Made by a program: the position numbers and the translations under genes. From Haematomicrobium sanguinis DSM 21259 (GTDB lineage: Bacteria; Actinomycetota; Actinomycetes; Actinomycetales; Micrococcaceae), in NCBI RefSeq assembly GCF_000688395.1, contig NZ_JIAG01000002.1:1-64000 (forward strand): a stretch of 64,000 nucleotides of DNA. Reading direction: 5' to 3'. The notes beneath the pieces were generated by a model. That model was not told the origin of the DNA, made no database searches, and saw only the letters and a list, made by a program, of their open reading frames with translations. Position 1 is the stretch's first letter; every line of letters starts with the position of its first letter. Positions 45,944-54,071 of this stretch are shown piece after piece.

Positions 45944-47305
45944 TCACAACAGTTGATGGTGTACGCGCTCCGCGACCGCGGCGCCCATCCGGATAGCCCC
46001 ATCGACGTGCTGATAGCCCTCGCCAGCCAGATCCGAAGAGCACCAAAAGATGGGGCCCACCGGATCGTGCTGGTGTGCTCCATATCGGTGCAGTCCGCCC
46101 AGGTCATAGCTGGTGGCGTACGCGCCGCGAGTCCACTCTTCGCTGCCCCAATCCGATTCGTAGTACACATCGGGGGTGAGTGCTTGATCGCCAAGATAGT
46201 TCGCAATGCTCGCTAAAATGGCCGCTTGGCGTTCTGCGGCGTCAAGGGCGAACATCGCATCTGCTTTCTCATCGGAGACAAAGCCCACAAGAGTGCCGCG
46301 CTCGTCCCCGTGCAGGGTGTTGTCATAAACCTCTTGCACCAATTGCGACGGAGAGAACCCGGTTCCGGATAGTCCATTATTGCGCCAGAACGGGGTCGGG
46401 TAAACGGCGTGCACCTTGATCACGAGCCCCATGGACTGGTGTTGGTGCATTTGGTGTTGCAATCGGGGAAGCGCCGGAACATAGCTAATACGCGAATAGA
46501 GATTCGGCGGAACGGCGACGATCACTTTCTTGGCAACCACGGTGACATTGGCACCTACGGCCCGAACGCCGTCGTTCATCCATTCCAAGCGAAGCACCGG
46601 ATTGGCGAGGTAAATGTTGCCCGCACCCACGTCCATGGCCAGGCGTTCGCTCACCGATTGCATGCCGCCGACCACGCGCCGGTCGAGAATGAAGTCCTCA
46701 TCGACCAGGTGGGAGAAGCTGCCTGCGGACGCGGCCATCAGGACGGCCTGGAGCGCGGAGAAGGAGTGGTCCGGTTTGGTGAGCATGCCGCCGGCAATGA
46801 AGAGACCGATGTTGGTGCAGGCGGCCTCGCTGTCGGAGACGGTGCGCAGCCAGGAGTGGAAGGAGATTGTGTCCAGTGCGCGGGCGTCGGGGTGTTCCCA
46901 CGGGCGCTGGGGATCCATCTGCGCGGCGAGGCGGTCGAGTTCGGCGATCAGCCGGTCCATCTCGCGCTGGGTGTGTTCATCGGTGGGGAAGGTGTCGCCG
47001 ACGTATTCGGTGCGGGTGCCATCCTCGGCGATGAAGACCGATTTGCCGTCGCGGTAGCGGGGGTAGGTTTGAATGCCAAAGTCGTTCAGGAGCGCGAGGA
47101 GCGCGGATTGGTCTGGGGACACCCACTGACCGCCGATTTCTAGGGTGGCGCCGTCAATGTCCTTGGTCCAGGTCCGGCCGCCCACCCGGTCGCGGGACTC
47201 GAGCACCGCGACGCTGCGGCCCTTGAGCGTCAGTTCCCGGGCGGCCATGAGGCCAGCAGGCCCGGCGCCAATGACTACGACGTCGCGTTCGATGGTGTCC
47301 ACCAT
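45944..47305 (-). CDS. FAD-dependent amine oxidase (putrescine oxidase-like)
   Basis: A 453-residue flavin monoamine oxidase. The dinucleotide site VVVIGAGPAGLMAARELTLKGRSVAVLESRDRVGGRTWT spans residues 9-45, and the second FAD motif near the end is GEGYQHVDGAIRMG, with GGQWVSPDQSALLAL at the substrate side. These enzymes oxidise amines to aldehydes with H2O2 and NH3; actinobacterial members include putrescine oxidases. There is no signal peptide. The ATG at 47305 has AGAGGA 5 bases upstream. It is first of an operon with UspA and permease genes, divergent from TetR with a palindrome between them. Confidence 0.9.
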   Translation of the reverse strand: MVDTIERDVVVIGAGPAGLMAARELTLKGRSVAVLESRDRVGGRTWTKDIDGATLEIGGQWVSPDQSALLALLNDFGIQTYPRYRDGKSVFIAEDGTRTEYVGDTFPTDEHTQREMDRLIAELDRLAAQMDPQRPWEHPDARALDTISFHSWLRTVSDSEAACTNIGLFIAGGMLTKPDHSFSALQAVLMAASAGSFSHLVDEDFILDRRVVGGMQSVSERLAMDVGAGNIYLANPVLRLEWMNDGVRAVGANVTVVAKKVIVAVPPNLYSRISYVPALPRLQHQMHQHQSMGLVIKVHAVYPTPFWRNNGLSGTGFSPSQLVQEVYDNTLHGDERGTLVGFVSDEKADAMFALDAAERQAAILASIANYLGDQALTPDVYYESDWGSEEWTRGAYATSYDLGGLHRYGAHQHDPVGPIFWCSSDLAGEGYQHVDGAIRMGAAVAERVHHQLL

Positions 47306-47340
47306 GGTTCCTCTCGCGGATGCTCGGGACGTGACAATAA

Positions 47341-47360
47341 ATGAATGTCATTCATATAAT
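47341..47360. promoter_or_regulatory. TetR-type operator and -10 box between amine oxidase and tetR
   Basis: ATGAATG-T-CATTCAT (47341-47355) is a perfect 7-1-7 palindrome, 36 bp upstream of the amine oxidase start. It adjoins TATAAT (47355-47360) on the plus strand, a consensus -10 for tetR. A repressor bound here would cover promoters in both directions. Confidence 0.7.
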
Positions 47361-47438
47361 GAGAACAAGCGTAGCGTACCGATGCGATACTTGGGAAGTG
47401 CCAGCAATGAAGTCGAGGAAGAATGGGGGGGCCAGGCC

Positions 47439-48104
47439 GTGAGCAGTGCAACTACTGGCCGTAAGGCAGGGCGGCCGATCGGCACGGTGCTCACACAGGA
47501 ATCGATTGCCCGCGCCGCCATAAAAAGGGTCTCATCCCAGGGGTACCAGACGCTCACCATGCCTGCGCTTGCCAAAGACCTTTCGGTCGCCGCATCCGCG
47601 CTCTATAACCACGTCTCTTCCAAGCAGGACGTGCTGCTTCTCATGCAGGACGCGATTATGAGCGAGGTGGACACTTCCGCACTCGGCACGGCACCGCTGG
47701 ACGACGCGCTCACCGCGTGGGCGCGCTCCTACAAGGATGTTTTTGCCGCTCACACACCGCTGATTCCGCTCATCGCGGTGATGCCGATCCGCAACGCGCC
47801 GGCCACGCTAGACATGTATGAGAAAGTTGCCGCCGCATTTGCCCGAGACGGCTGGCCCGTCGAGTCAATTGCTCCGGCGATTGTGGCGTTGGAGTCGTTT
47901 ATTTTCGGTTCGGCGTTTGACGCTACCGCCCCGGCAGACATTTTTGACCTGGGCGAGGAAAGCGAAACGGCCCCGGAATTTTCCGAGGCCGTCCGGGCGC
48001 TGAATCGCCATCGCGATCCGGCAGCCGAGGCATTTGAGCGCGGACTGCGCGCGCTCTTGAGCGGGTTGCGGGCGTCCCGCGCCGAGGAACGGCCCGCCTG
48101 CTAA
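47439..48104 (+). CDS. TetR/AcrR family transcriptional regulator
   Basis: A 221-residue regulator. The N-terminal HTH is clear: RKAGRPIGTVLTQESIARAAIKRVSSQGYQTLTMPALAKDLSVAASALYNHVSSKQDVLLLMQ (about 7-68), followed by a TetR_C-like ligand/dimer domain. The GTG at 47439 was chosen because GGGGGGG lies upstream and the HTH begins just after it. An ATG at 47382 would add 19 residues but has no ribosome site. The adjacent palindrome at 47341 suggests it represses both itself and the divergent amine oxidase operon. Confidence 0.85.
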   Translation: MSSATTGRKAGRPIGTVLTQESIARAAIKRVSSQGYQTLTMPALAKDLSVAASALYNHVSSKQDVLLLMQDAIMSEVDTSALGTAPLDDALTAWARSYKDVFAAHTPLIPLIAVMPIRNAPATLDMYEKVAAAFARDGWPVESIAPAIVALESFIFGSAFDATAPADIFDLGEESETAPEFSEAVRALNRHRDPAAEAFERGLRALLSGLRASRAEERPAC

Positions 48105-48107
48105 GTA

Positions 48108-48281
48108 TTAGCTGTCCGCTTCGTCTTCCTTATCCCAGCGCTCGGTGTTCTCCCGCACTTTCTCCGGCGCATGCTCCGCCTCTTCACGAGTTTCGTACGG
48201 CCCCAATAGTTGGCTCCAGTCCGATTGCGCGCCGACTTCCACCTTTTTGGTGATCATGTTGTACCAGAATTCCTCGGCCAT
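48108..48281 (-). CDS. Small conserved protein (SPOR-methylase-like, 57 aa)
   Basis: A 57-residue, highly charged protein, MAEEFWYNMITKKVEVGAQS... continuing to an acidic tail. The FWYN..TKKVE and LLGPYETREEAEHA features resemble a short actinobacterial family often annotated as SPOR domain-containing; function is unknown. AAGGAG lies 6 bases before the ATG at 48281, which gives good support. A longer open reading upstream is antisense to map. It is convergent with tetR and divergent from map. Confidence 0.8.
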   Translation of the reverse strand: MAEEFWYNMITKKVEVGAQSDWSQLLGPYETREEAEHAPEKVRENTERWDKEDEADS

Positions 48282-48354
48282 GAGGTTCTCCTTATCGTCT
48301 CGCTGTGCGTTCAAGAATTGATACCAACGCCTGCTGGCTCTTAGGATCGATACT

Positions 48355-49233
48355 ATGCCGATCCCGACCCAACATGCACCCTTGGGCACGCTCGTGCCCG
48401 GCGCGATAGCGCCACCGCTTTCTGTACCCGCGAATATCGCAAGGCCGGAGTATGTCGGCAAGGACGCGCCGTCGAAATTCACCGGCTCTGAAGTCAAGAG
48501 TGCGGAAACCATCGAAAAAATCCGGGTGGCAAGCAAAATCGCCGCACAGGCGATCCAAGAGGTGGGCCGCGCGATTGCACCGGGCGTGACCACCAATGAG
48601 CTCGACGTGATCGGCCACAACTTCCTGATCGATCACGAGGCTTATCCTTCGACGCTGGGTTACCGCGGGTTCCCGAAGTCGCTGTGCTCCTCGATCAACG
48701 AGGTCATTTGCCACGGCATCCCCGATAGCACCGTGTTGCAAGACGGCGACATTATCAACATCGACATCACCGCATACATTGATGGCGTGCACGGCGACAC
48801 CAACTACACGTTCCTTGTGGGCGATGTCGACGAGGAGTCCCGGCTCCTGGTGGAGCGGACCAAGGAGTCGCTCAATCGCGGGATCAAGGTGGTCGCGCCG
48901 GGACGGCAATTCAACGTGATTGGCCGCGCGATCGAGTCCTACGCGAAACGCTTCGGCTATGGCGTGGTCCGTGATTTCACCGGGCACGGAGTCGGCGAGG
49001 CCTTCCACACCGGGCTGATTATTCCGCACTATGACGCGGCGCCCGCCTACTCGCGCGAAATCGAGGAAGGCATGGTGTTTACTATTGAACCGATGCTGAC
49101 GCTGGGATCGATCGAGTGGGACATGTGGGAGGACGGCTGGACCGCGCTCACCCGGGACCGCAAACGCACCGCGCAGTTCGAGCACACGCTACTGGTGACC
49201 GCGAACGGCGCCGAAATTCTGACCCTTCCCTAA
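48355..49233 (+). CDS. map: Type I methionine aminopeptidase
   Basis: A 292-residue enzyme removing initiator methionine. Metal ligands are visible in [19 protein letters not shown] (two Asp), [12 protein letters not shown] (His), FTIEPMLT (Glu) and QFEHTLLVT (Glu). An N-terminal ~40-residue extension ([32 protein letters not shown]) is typical of the actinobacterial longer MetAP and looks like a Pro-rich ribosome-side linker. TTAGGATCG precedes the ATG at 48355. ppgK follows 35 bp later. Confidence 0.95.
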   Translation: MPIPTQHAPLGTLVPGAIAPPLSVPANIARPEYVGKDAPSKFTGSEVKSAETIEKIRVASKIAAQAIQEVGRAIAPGVTTNELDVIGHNFLIDHEAYPSTLGYRGFPKSLCSSINEVICHGIPDSTVLQDGDIINIDITAYIDGVHGDTNYTFLVGDVDEESRLLVERTKESLNRGIKVVAPGRQFNVIGRAIESYAKRFGYGVVRDFTGHGVGEAFHTGLIIPHYDAAPAYSREIEEGMVFTIEPMLTLGSIEWDMWEDGWTALTRDRKRTAQFEHTLLVTANGAEILTLP

Positions 49234-49268
49234 AAACCTACCGCTAGCACTCACGTGAGGACCCCCTG

Positions 49269-50078
49269 ATGGCAAAAAAGCACGCGAAAGACCCCAAGAA
49301 GGGCCTGCCGCTAGTGATCGGAATCGACTTCGGCGGCACCGGCATTAAGGGCGGTATTGTCGATTTGCGCAAGGGCAAAATGGTCGGCGAACGTTTCCGC
49401 ATCGACACGCCGAAGCCCGCGACCCCGGAGGCCGTGGCCGAGACCGTGGAGAAGATTGTCGCCGAGCTGGTTTCCCGGGACGCCGGAACCACTGACACCA
49501 CACCGGTCGGCATGACCTTCCCGGGCATCGTCAAGCACGGCGTGGCGCACTCGGCGGCCAATATCGATAAGTCCTGGCTCGAGGTGGACATTGACAAGCT
49601 CATCACCGACCGCTTGGGACGCAGCGTCCATGTGATTAACGACGCCGATGCCGCCGGGCTCGCGGAAGCTCGCTATGGCGCGGGCAAGGGTATTCCCGGC
49701 TCTGTCATGGTGATCACCTTGGGCACCGGGATCGGCTCCGCGATGATCTTCAATTCGCAGTTGGTTCCGAATTTCGAGTTGGGTCACCTGGAAATCGACG
49801 GGTTTGACGCCGAATCCAAAGCTTCCGCCGTCGCGCGCGAGCGAGAAGAGCTGACCTGGGATGAGTACGCGGTCCGGCTACAGCGCTATTTTTCCACGGT
49901 CGAGTTCTTGTTCTCCCCGGACCTGTTCATTGTCGGCGGCGGTATCTCCAAGCGCAGCGAGGACTTCCTGCCGAAGCTCGAGCTCAAGACCAAGATCATC
50001 CCGGCCGAGTTGCGCAACAACGCCGGCATTGTGGGCGCGGCGCTGGAGGTCGCGATTTCGGAAGGCCTCACCGAATAG
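49269..50078 (+). CDS. ppgK: Polyphosphate glucokinase
   Basis: A 269-residue ROK-family kinase that phosphorylates glucose with polyphosphate or ATP. It has the phosphate motif GIDFGGTGIKGGIVD, GMTFPGIVKHG, the catalytic Asp in HVINDADAAGLAEARYG, VITLGTGIGSAM, and GHLEIDG. The basic N-terminus (KKHAKDPKKG) is common in PpgK. The ATG at 49269 has GTGAGGA about 8 bases upstream. It follows map on the same strand and is closed by a long hairpin. Confidence 0.94.
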   Translation: MAKKHAKDPKKGLPLVIGIDFGGTGIKGGIVDLRKGKMVGERFRIDTPKPATPEAVAETVEKIVAELVSRDAGTTDTTPVGMTFPGIVKHGVAHSAANIDKSWLEVDIDKLITDRLGRSVHVINDADAAGLAEARYGAGKGIPGSVMVITLGTGIGSAMIFNSQLVPNFELGHLEIDGFDAESKASAVAREREELTWDEYAVRLQRYFSTVEFLFSPDLFIVGGGISKRSEDFLPKLELKTKIIPAELRNNAGIVGAALEVAISEGLTE

Positions 50079-50086
50079 CCTTCTCG

Positions 50087-50146
50087 TCTATGTAGCGCGA
50101 CACGCCGAGGAAACTCCAGTTTCGTCGGCGTGTCGCGCTACATAGA
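50087..50146. terminator. Very long hairpin after ppgK
   Basis: A 22-bp perfect outer stem (50087-50108 with 50125-50146) with an inner GAAACT/AGTTTC pair. The arms contain CTATGTAGCGCGA, shared with the hairpin at 26865. It lies 8 bp past the ppgK stop. Confidence 0.75.
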
Positions 50147-50159
50147 TTTGACGTTGGTG

Positions 50160-50199
50160 CCGGTGGTGGTTTCGGCTTCCCCTCCGCAACCACCACCGG
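50160..50199. terminator. Terminator hairpin between ppgK and nrdR
   Basis: A 12-bp stem CCGGTGGTGGTT (50160-50171) with its complement (50188-50199), 19 bp beyond the nrdR stop. It probably ends nrdR transcription. Confidence 0.7.
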
Positions 50200-50218
50200 A
50201 GTCTTTGTGTGCCGCTAG

Positions 50219-50716
50219 CTAGCGGACGTCGAGCGGCAACTGGATGCCCGATGGCATCGTGGAGCGGCGACCGGCCTCGGCGCGCAGCGTTTCAATCGCA
50301 TTCTCGAAGTCTTCGAGCGACTCGAAGTCCTGGTAAACACTCGCAAAACGCAAGTACGCAATTTGGTCGAGGCGCTGGAGCGGCTTCAAGATTTCCAGGC
50401 CCACGGCGTGCGCATCGATTTCGGCAATACCGCTCGCGCGGATCGATTCTTCGACGTCCTGGGCGAGAATCGCGAGGTCATCCTCGGAAACCGGGCGACC
50501 CTGGCACGCCTTACGCACCCCATTAATGATTTTGGAGCGGCTAAACGGCTCACTCACACCGGAGCGCTTATTGACGGTCAGGCTCGTAGTTTCTATGGTG
50601 CTGAATCGGCGGTCACACTCGGGGCACAGCCTACGCCGACGAATGGCACTTCCATCATCGACCAGGCGCGAATCGACAACCCGGGAATCGGGATTCCGGC
50701 AAAACGGACAATACAT
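50219..50716 (-). CDS. nrdR: Transcriptional repressor NrdR
   Basis: A 165-residue ATP-cone repressor of ribonucleotide reductase genes. The zinc ribbon is CPFC (Cys3, Cys6) and CPEC (Cys31, Cys34), followed by an ATP-cone domain (about 46-136) starting [24 protein letters not shown]. The ATG at 50716 begins the conserved MYCPFC and has AAAGGG 6 bases upstream. Two NrdR-box-like repeats in its own promoter suggest autoregulation. No nrd reductase gene is in the window. Confidence 0.95.
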   Translation of the reverse strand: MYCPFCRNPDSRVVDSRLVDDGSAIRRRRLCPECDRRFSTIETTSLTVNKRSGVSEPFSRSKIINGVRKACQGRPVSEDDLAILAQDVEESIRASGIAEIDAHAVGLEILKPLQRLDQIAYLRFASVYQDFESLEDFENAIETLRAEAGRRSTMPSGIQLPLDVR

Positions 50717-50751
50717 GCCAATCCCTTTCTGTGACGGAACACTCAACTCCC

Positions 50752-50807
50752 ATATTAGAACTACATGTGGGGAAACTACAAGCCTGTCATTACTACATGT
50801 TGTGGTT
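50752..50807 (-). promoter_or_regulatory. nrdR promoter with two NrdR-box-like repeats
   Basis: On the minus strand, TTGTAG (-35, 50776-50781) and TAATAT (-10, 50752-50757) are separated by 18 bases. ACTACATGT occurs at 50760 and 50792, 32 bp apart (about three helical turns); the second continues as ACTACATGTTGTGG, an imperfect palindrome like known NrdR boxes. One box lies between -35 and -10, the other upstream of -35. Confidence 0.55.
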
Positions 50808-50883
50808 TGAGGGGCGCGAATCGAGTTCCCGAGAGTATTTCGTCAGAGGCGTGAAACCGCACCGCCTGAAGGCATGCAAAATA

Positions 50884-50945
50884 GTACTAATGTCTTATGT
50901 TTAACTTTTCAAAAAGTTTGCATTAGTACATTTTTACGGTATAGT
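50884..50945 (+). promoter_or_regulatory. Promoter and palindromes of the second HNH gene, leaderless type
   Basis: TTTGCA (-35, 50917-50922) and TATAGT (-10, 50940-50945) are 17 bases apart, and the ATG at 50952 is 6 bases after the -10, so the mRNA is probably leaderless. GTACTAATG (50884-50892) and CATTAGTAC (50921-50929) form an inverted repeat around a smaller AACTTTT/AAAAGTT one; the right arm overlaps the -35. Confidence 0.55.
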
Positions 50946-50951
50946 TAACAC

Positions 50952-52598
50952 ATGGACGACGATCTGCACCAGCACACACCCCGGGAGCAAGACTCCCCCG
51001 GTGCTCGCGTGCCGCGCGCTGACTCGCAATCTGTCCATATCCCCACGGTAGAACCCGGCTCTGACAATGAGTTTTTTGAGCCAACAGCCCCGGAAAAGCT
51101 TGAGCGTTCGGCACTCGGGGCCGAATTTGAGCTCCTCGAAGCGCGGCAACGCCTGCTTGAGTTGAGCAAGCGCCTCACCACCCAGAGCGCCGGAATGTCG
51201 CGCCGCGAATTGACCTCGTTGATGATGGAAGCTGAGGCGCTCTCCCGGGCAACCCAGTCGCTGCAAATTGTGCTCGCTGGCGCGGCCGAACGGGAGCGCG
51301 TCGCCGCCAATCCCCTGGGAAATAGCTTCGGCTGGGACTCCGAGCCCAAGAACCCGCAGTACCGCAATCAGGCCGAGTTCATGGTGGACACACTTCGCAT
51401 CCCTCGTAAAGAAGCCAACATGCGCATGAAGGTGGCTCGCTGCATCTTCACCAAACCCGGCATGTCCACCGAAGGATCGGCGATACCGCAACCGCTGTTG
51501 GCCAAAGCAATCTTGAGCGGCGAGGTCAACCTCGAATCGGCCAGCCTCATCGCCCGCACCGTGAAAAGCATCGACGCACTACCAGCGCCATCTCCTTTTG
51601 AGCAGACTCAAGACGCCACTCCGGATTCACCCCAGAACGCCTACACGCCACAAGAATGGGCCCGTGAATCCGAGCGCCACCTCTGCGAGAATGCCACCCA
51701 ATTTGGCCCGGACCTCTTGCGAAAGCTGGCCAAAAAACTCGAAATTCTGGCCGACCCCGACGGCAGCGAACCCACCGAACGGTTTCTCGCCCAGAAACAG
51801 GGTGCCTTCTACCTCGGATTCGAGCAGAACCTCCATTCGGTCCTCTTGCGCATGACGCAAAAGCAGTTCGAGATATACCGCACCAAGACCGAAGCAGCGA
51901 TCGCTCCCCCGCCACGCTCGGCAAACACGAGGGACAATCGGGGCGAGCACAACCCGTATGCGACGCCCGGCACCTCGGACGCCGCTCGCTCGTCGATGGG
52001 CATTGAGCCCACCTATCCGCAAAAAGTCCTGCAAGCGTTCATCGGGCTCCTAGACACCGCGGAACTGGAATTCAGTGCCCAGGGCCAGCGCTCCACGATT
52101 CTCGCGACAATCGACTACGAGAGCCTCTTCGCTAGGGCCGCGCAAGATAGCCCCGGTCTCTTCCAGCATTCGGGTGCCGTGTCCGCTTCGCTCCTGCGAG
52201 AAATGGCCTGTGAAGCCGACATTATGCCGATTGTTTTGAATGGCGCATCCGAACCGCTCGACATAGGCCGCGCCAAACGCCTCTTCACCCGTTCACAGCG
52301 CATGGCACTCGCGGCACGCGACCAAGGCTGTATTTTCCCCGGCTGCACCGCGCCGCTCGGCATCTGCGAATCACACCACGTCAAACATTGGAAAGCGCAC
52401 GGCGGCAAAACCAACGTGAACAACGGGGCACTGCTCTGCCCCTACCATCACCACGTCATCCACAAAGGCGTTTGGGTGCTCCGCGTCATCGACAATCTAC
52501 CGTGGGTGATCCCGCCGCCCTGGATCGATCTCGACCAGCGCCCCACTCGCAACACCTACTTCACCCTCGGCGACGCGCACGCGCGCGAGGCGGGATAG
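50952..52598 (+). CDS. DUF222 / HNH endonuclease (13E12-repeat family)
   Basis: A 548-residue protein. The N-terminal half (about 50-440) matches DUF222-type helical sequence (EFELLEARQRLLELSKRL; NQAEFMVDTLRIPRKEANMRMKVA). The C-terminal HNH domain starts at Cys460 (CIFPGC) with SHHVKHWKAHGGKTNVNNGALLCPYHHHVIH. Nuclease function is inferred; the family's role is unclear. It differs in length and linker from the protein at 1-2188 and has no tandem repeats. No ribosome site is seen: a -10 box lies 6 bases before the ATG. The upstream region is A/T-rich against the local average, which may indicate later arrival. Confidence 0.87.
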   Translation: MDDDLHQHTPREQDSPGARVPRADSQSVHIPTVEPGSDNEFFEPTAPEKLERSALGAEFELLEARQRLLELSKRLTTQSAGMSRRELTSLMMEAEALSRATQSLQIVLAGAAERERVAANPLGNSFGWDSEPKNPQYRNQAEFMVDTLRIPRKEANMRMKVARCIFTKPGMSTEGSAIPQPLLAKAILSGEVNLESASLIARTVKSIDALPAPSPFEQTQDATPDSPQNAYTPQEWARESERHLCENATQFGPDLLRKLAKKLEILADPDGSEPTERFLAQKQGAFYLGFEQNLHSVLLRMTQKQFEIYRTKTEAAIAPPPRSANTRDNRGEHNPYATPGTSDAARSSMGIEPTYPQKVLQAFIGLLDTAELEFSAQGQRSTILATIDYESLFARAAQDSPGLFQHSGAVSASLLREMACEADIMPIVLNGASEPLDIGRAKRLFTRSQRMALAARDQGCIFPGCTAPLGICESHHVKHWKAHGGKTNVNNGALLCPYHHHVIHKGVWVLRVIDNLPWVIPPPWIDLDQRPTRNTYFTLGDAHAREAG

Positions 52599-52695
52599 CA
52601 AAAGAAGGTAACCCGCAGGTGTGAGTGGATGCGGGAGCGGGCCACCGAACTGCTTGCCCGGCCGAGAAAACCTGGCAGAAACTGCGCGGCGAGAA

Positions 52696-54048
52696 TTAGT
52701 TGCCGTTCTGATCAAACCGAATGGCCACCGCACGCGCGTGCGCCGGCAAATACTCGGCCTCCGCGAGATGTTCGACGGCGCCCATCACCTCAAGGAGCGC
52801 ATCCTGGGAATACTGGATGGTTTGGATGGCCTTGAGGAATGTCGTGGTGTTCAGGCCCGAGGCAAAGGCCGCGGTTCCCGAGGTTGGAAGCACGTGGTTC
52901 GATCCGGCCGCGTAATCGCCCAAACTCACCGGCGCATAGTTACCAATGAAGACCGCACCGGCGCTGGTGATCCGGCTAGCGACGCCCTCAGCATCCTCCG
53001 TCTGGATTTCCAGGTGCTCGGCACCATAGGCGTTCGCCACGTCGATGCCCTGCTCGATCGAATCCACCATAATGACCGCAGACTGGGTCCCGGAGAGTGC
53101 CTGGGTAATGCGCTCCTGGTTTTTCTGAGCCGGGATCTGCCTGGCAAGTTCCGCCCGAACGGCCTCGGCAAGCGGAGTCGAGGGGGTGATGAGGACCGCG
53201 CCGGCATTGGGGTCGTGCTCGGCCTGCGATATCAGGTCGGCGGCAACGTACGCGGGGTTTGCCGCGTCATCGGCCAGAATGGCGATCTCGGTGGCACCGG
53301 CCTCGGCGTCGATCCCAACCGCGCCCTGGACCAGTCGCTTCGCCGTCGCCACAAAAACATTGCCGGGCCCGGTGATGACGTCGACCTTGGCTACCGAGCG
53401 TGACGGATCGTTGTCCTGGACACCGTAGGCAAATGCGGCGATGGCCTGCGCGCCGCCCATCGCGTACACCTCGTCGATGCCGAGCAGTGCGGCCGTTGCC
53501 AAGATGAGCGGGTGCGGCAGCCCGCCGAACTCCCGCTGCGGCGGCGAGGCGAGCGCGATGGAGCCCACACCGGCCGCTTGAGCCGGAACCACATTCATCA
53601 TGACGGACGACGGGTACACCGCGAGTCCGCCCGGCACATACAGTCCCACGCGGCGCACCGGTACCCACCTCTGTTCGAGCACTGCCCCTGGTGCGACCTC
53701 CATCGATGTGTCCGCGGGTGCCTGCGCTTCGGAAAACGCCCGCAACCGCCGGATCGACTCCTCCAGGGCGGCCCTGGTCTCAGCGGGCAGTTCCGCGAGC
53801 GCCCTGGTGAGCGCCTCTTGCGGAACCCGCAAGGATTGTTGGGCAACGCCGTCGAACTTCTCCGCATACTCAGCCAGCGCCGCAAAGCCGCGCCCGCGCA
53901 CCTCGGCGATAATCGACTCGACCGCTTCGGTGACCGTGCCCGCGTTCTGGGCGGCACGCGGCATGGCATGAATCAACTGGTCGTGATCAAGGTTCTGGCC
54001 GCGAAGGTCCAGTGTGGCAAGGTCGGGGTACGGGTTCGGTTGACTCAC
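52696..54048 (-). CDS. hisD: Histidinol dehydrogenase
   Basis: A 450-residue zinc enzyme for the last two steps of histidine synthesis. It has RVGLYVPGGLAVYPSSVMMNVVPAQAAGV, DVITGPGNVFVATAKRLV, GATEIAILAD, ISQAEHDPNAGAVLITPS, AEHLEIQ and GDYAAGSNHVLPTSGTAAF. The GTG start at 54048 is 24 bp after the dnaE stop. No other his gene is adjacent in the window. Confidence 0.96.
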   Translation of the reverse strand: MSQPNPYPDLATLDLRGQNLDHDQLIHAMPRAAQNAGTVTEAVESIIAEVRGRGFAALAEYAEKFDGVAQQSLRVPQEALTRALAELPAETRAALEESIRRLRAFSEAQAPADTSMEVAPGAVLEQRWVPVRRVGLYVPGGLAVYPSSVMMNVVPAQAAGVGSIALASPPQREFGGLPHPLILATAALLGIDEVYAMGGAQAIAAFAYGVQDNDPSRSVAKVDVITGPGNVFVATAKRLVQGAVGIDAEAGATEIAILADDAANPAYVAADLISQAEHDPNAGAVLITPSTPLAEAVRAELARQIPAQKNQERITQALSGTQSAVIMVDSIEQGIDVANAYGAEHLEIQTEDAEGVASRITSAGAVFIGNYAPVSLGDYAAGSNHVLPTSGTAAFASGLNTTTFLKAIQTIQYSQDALLEVMGAVEHLAEAEYLPAHARAVAIRFDQNGN

Positions 54049-54071
54049 CCGGCTATTTTACGCGGGGCGAG

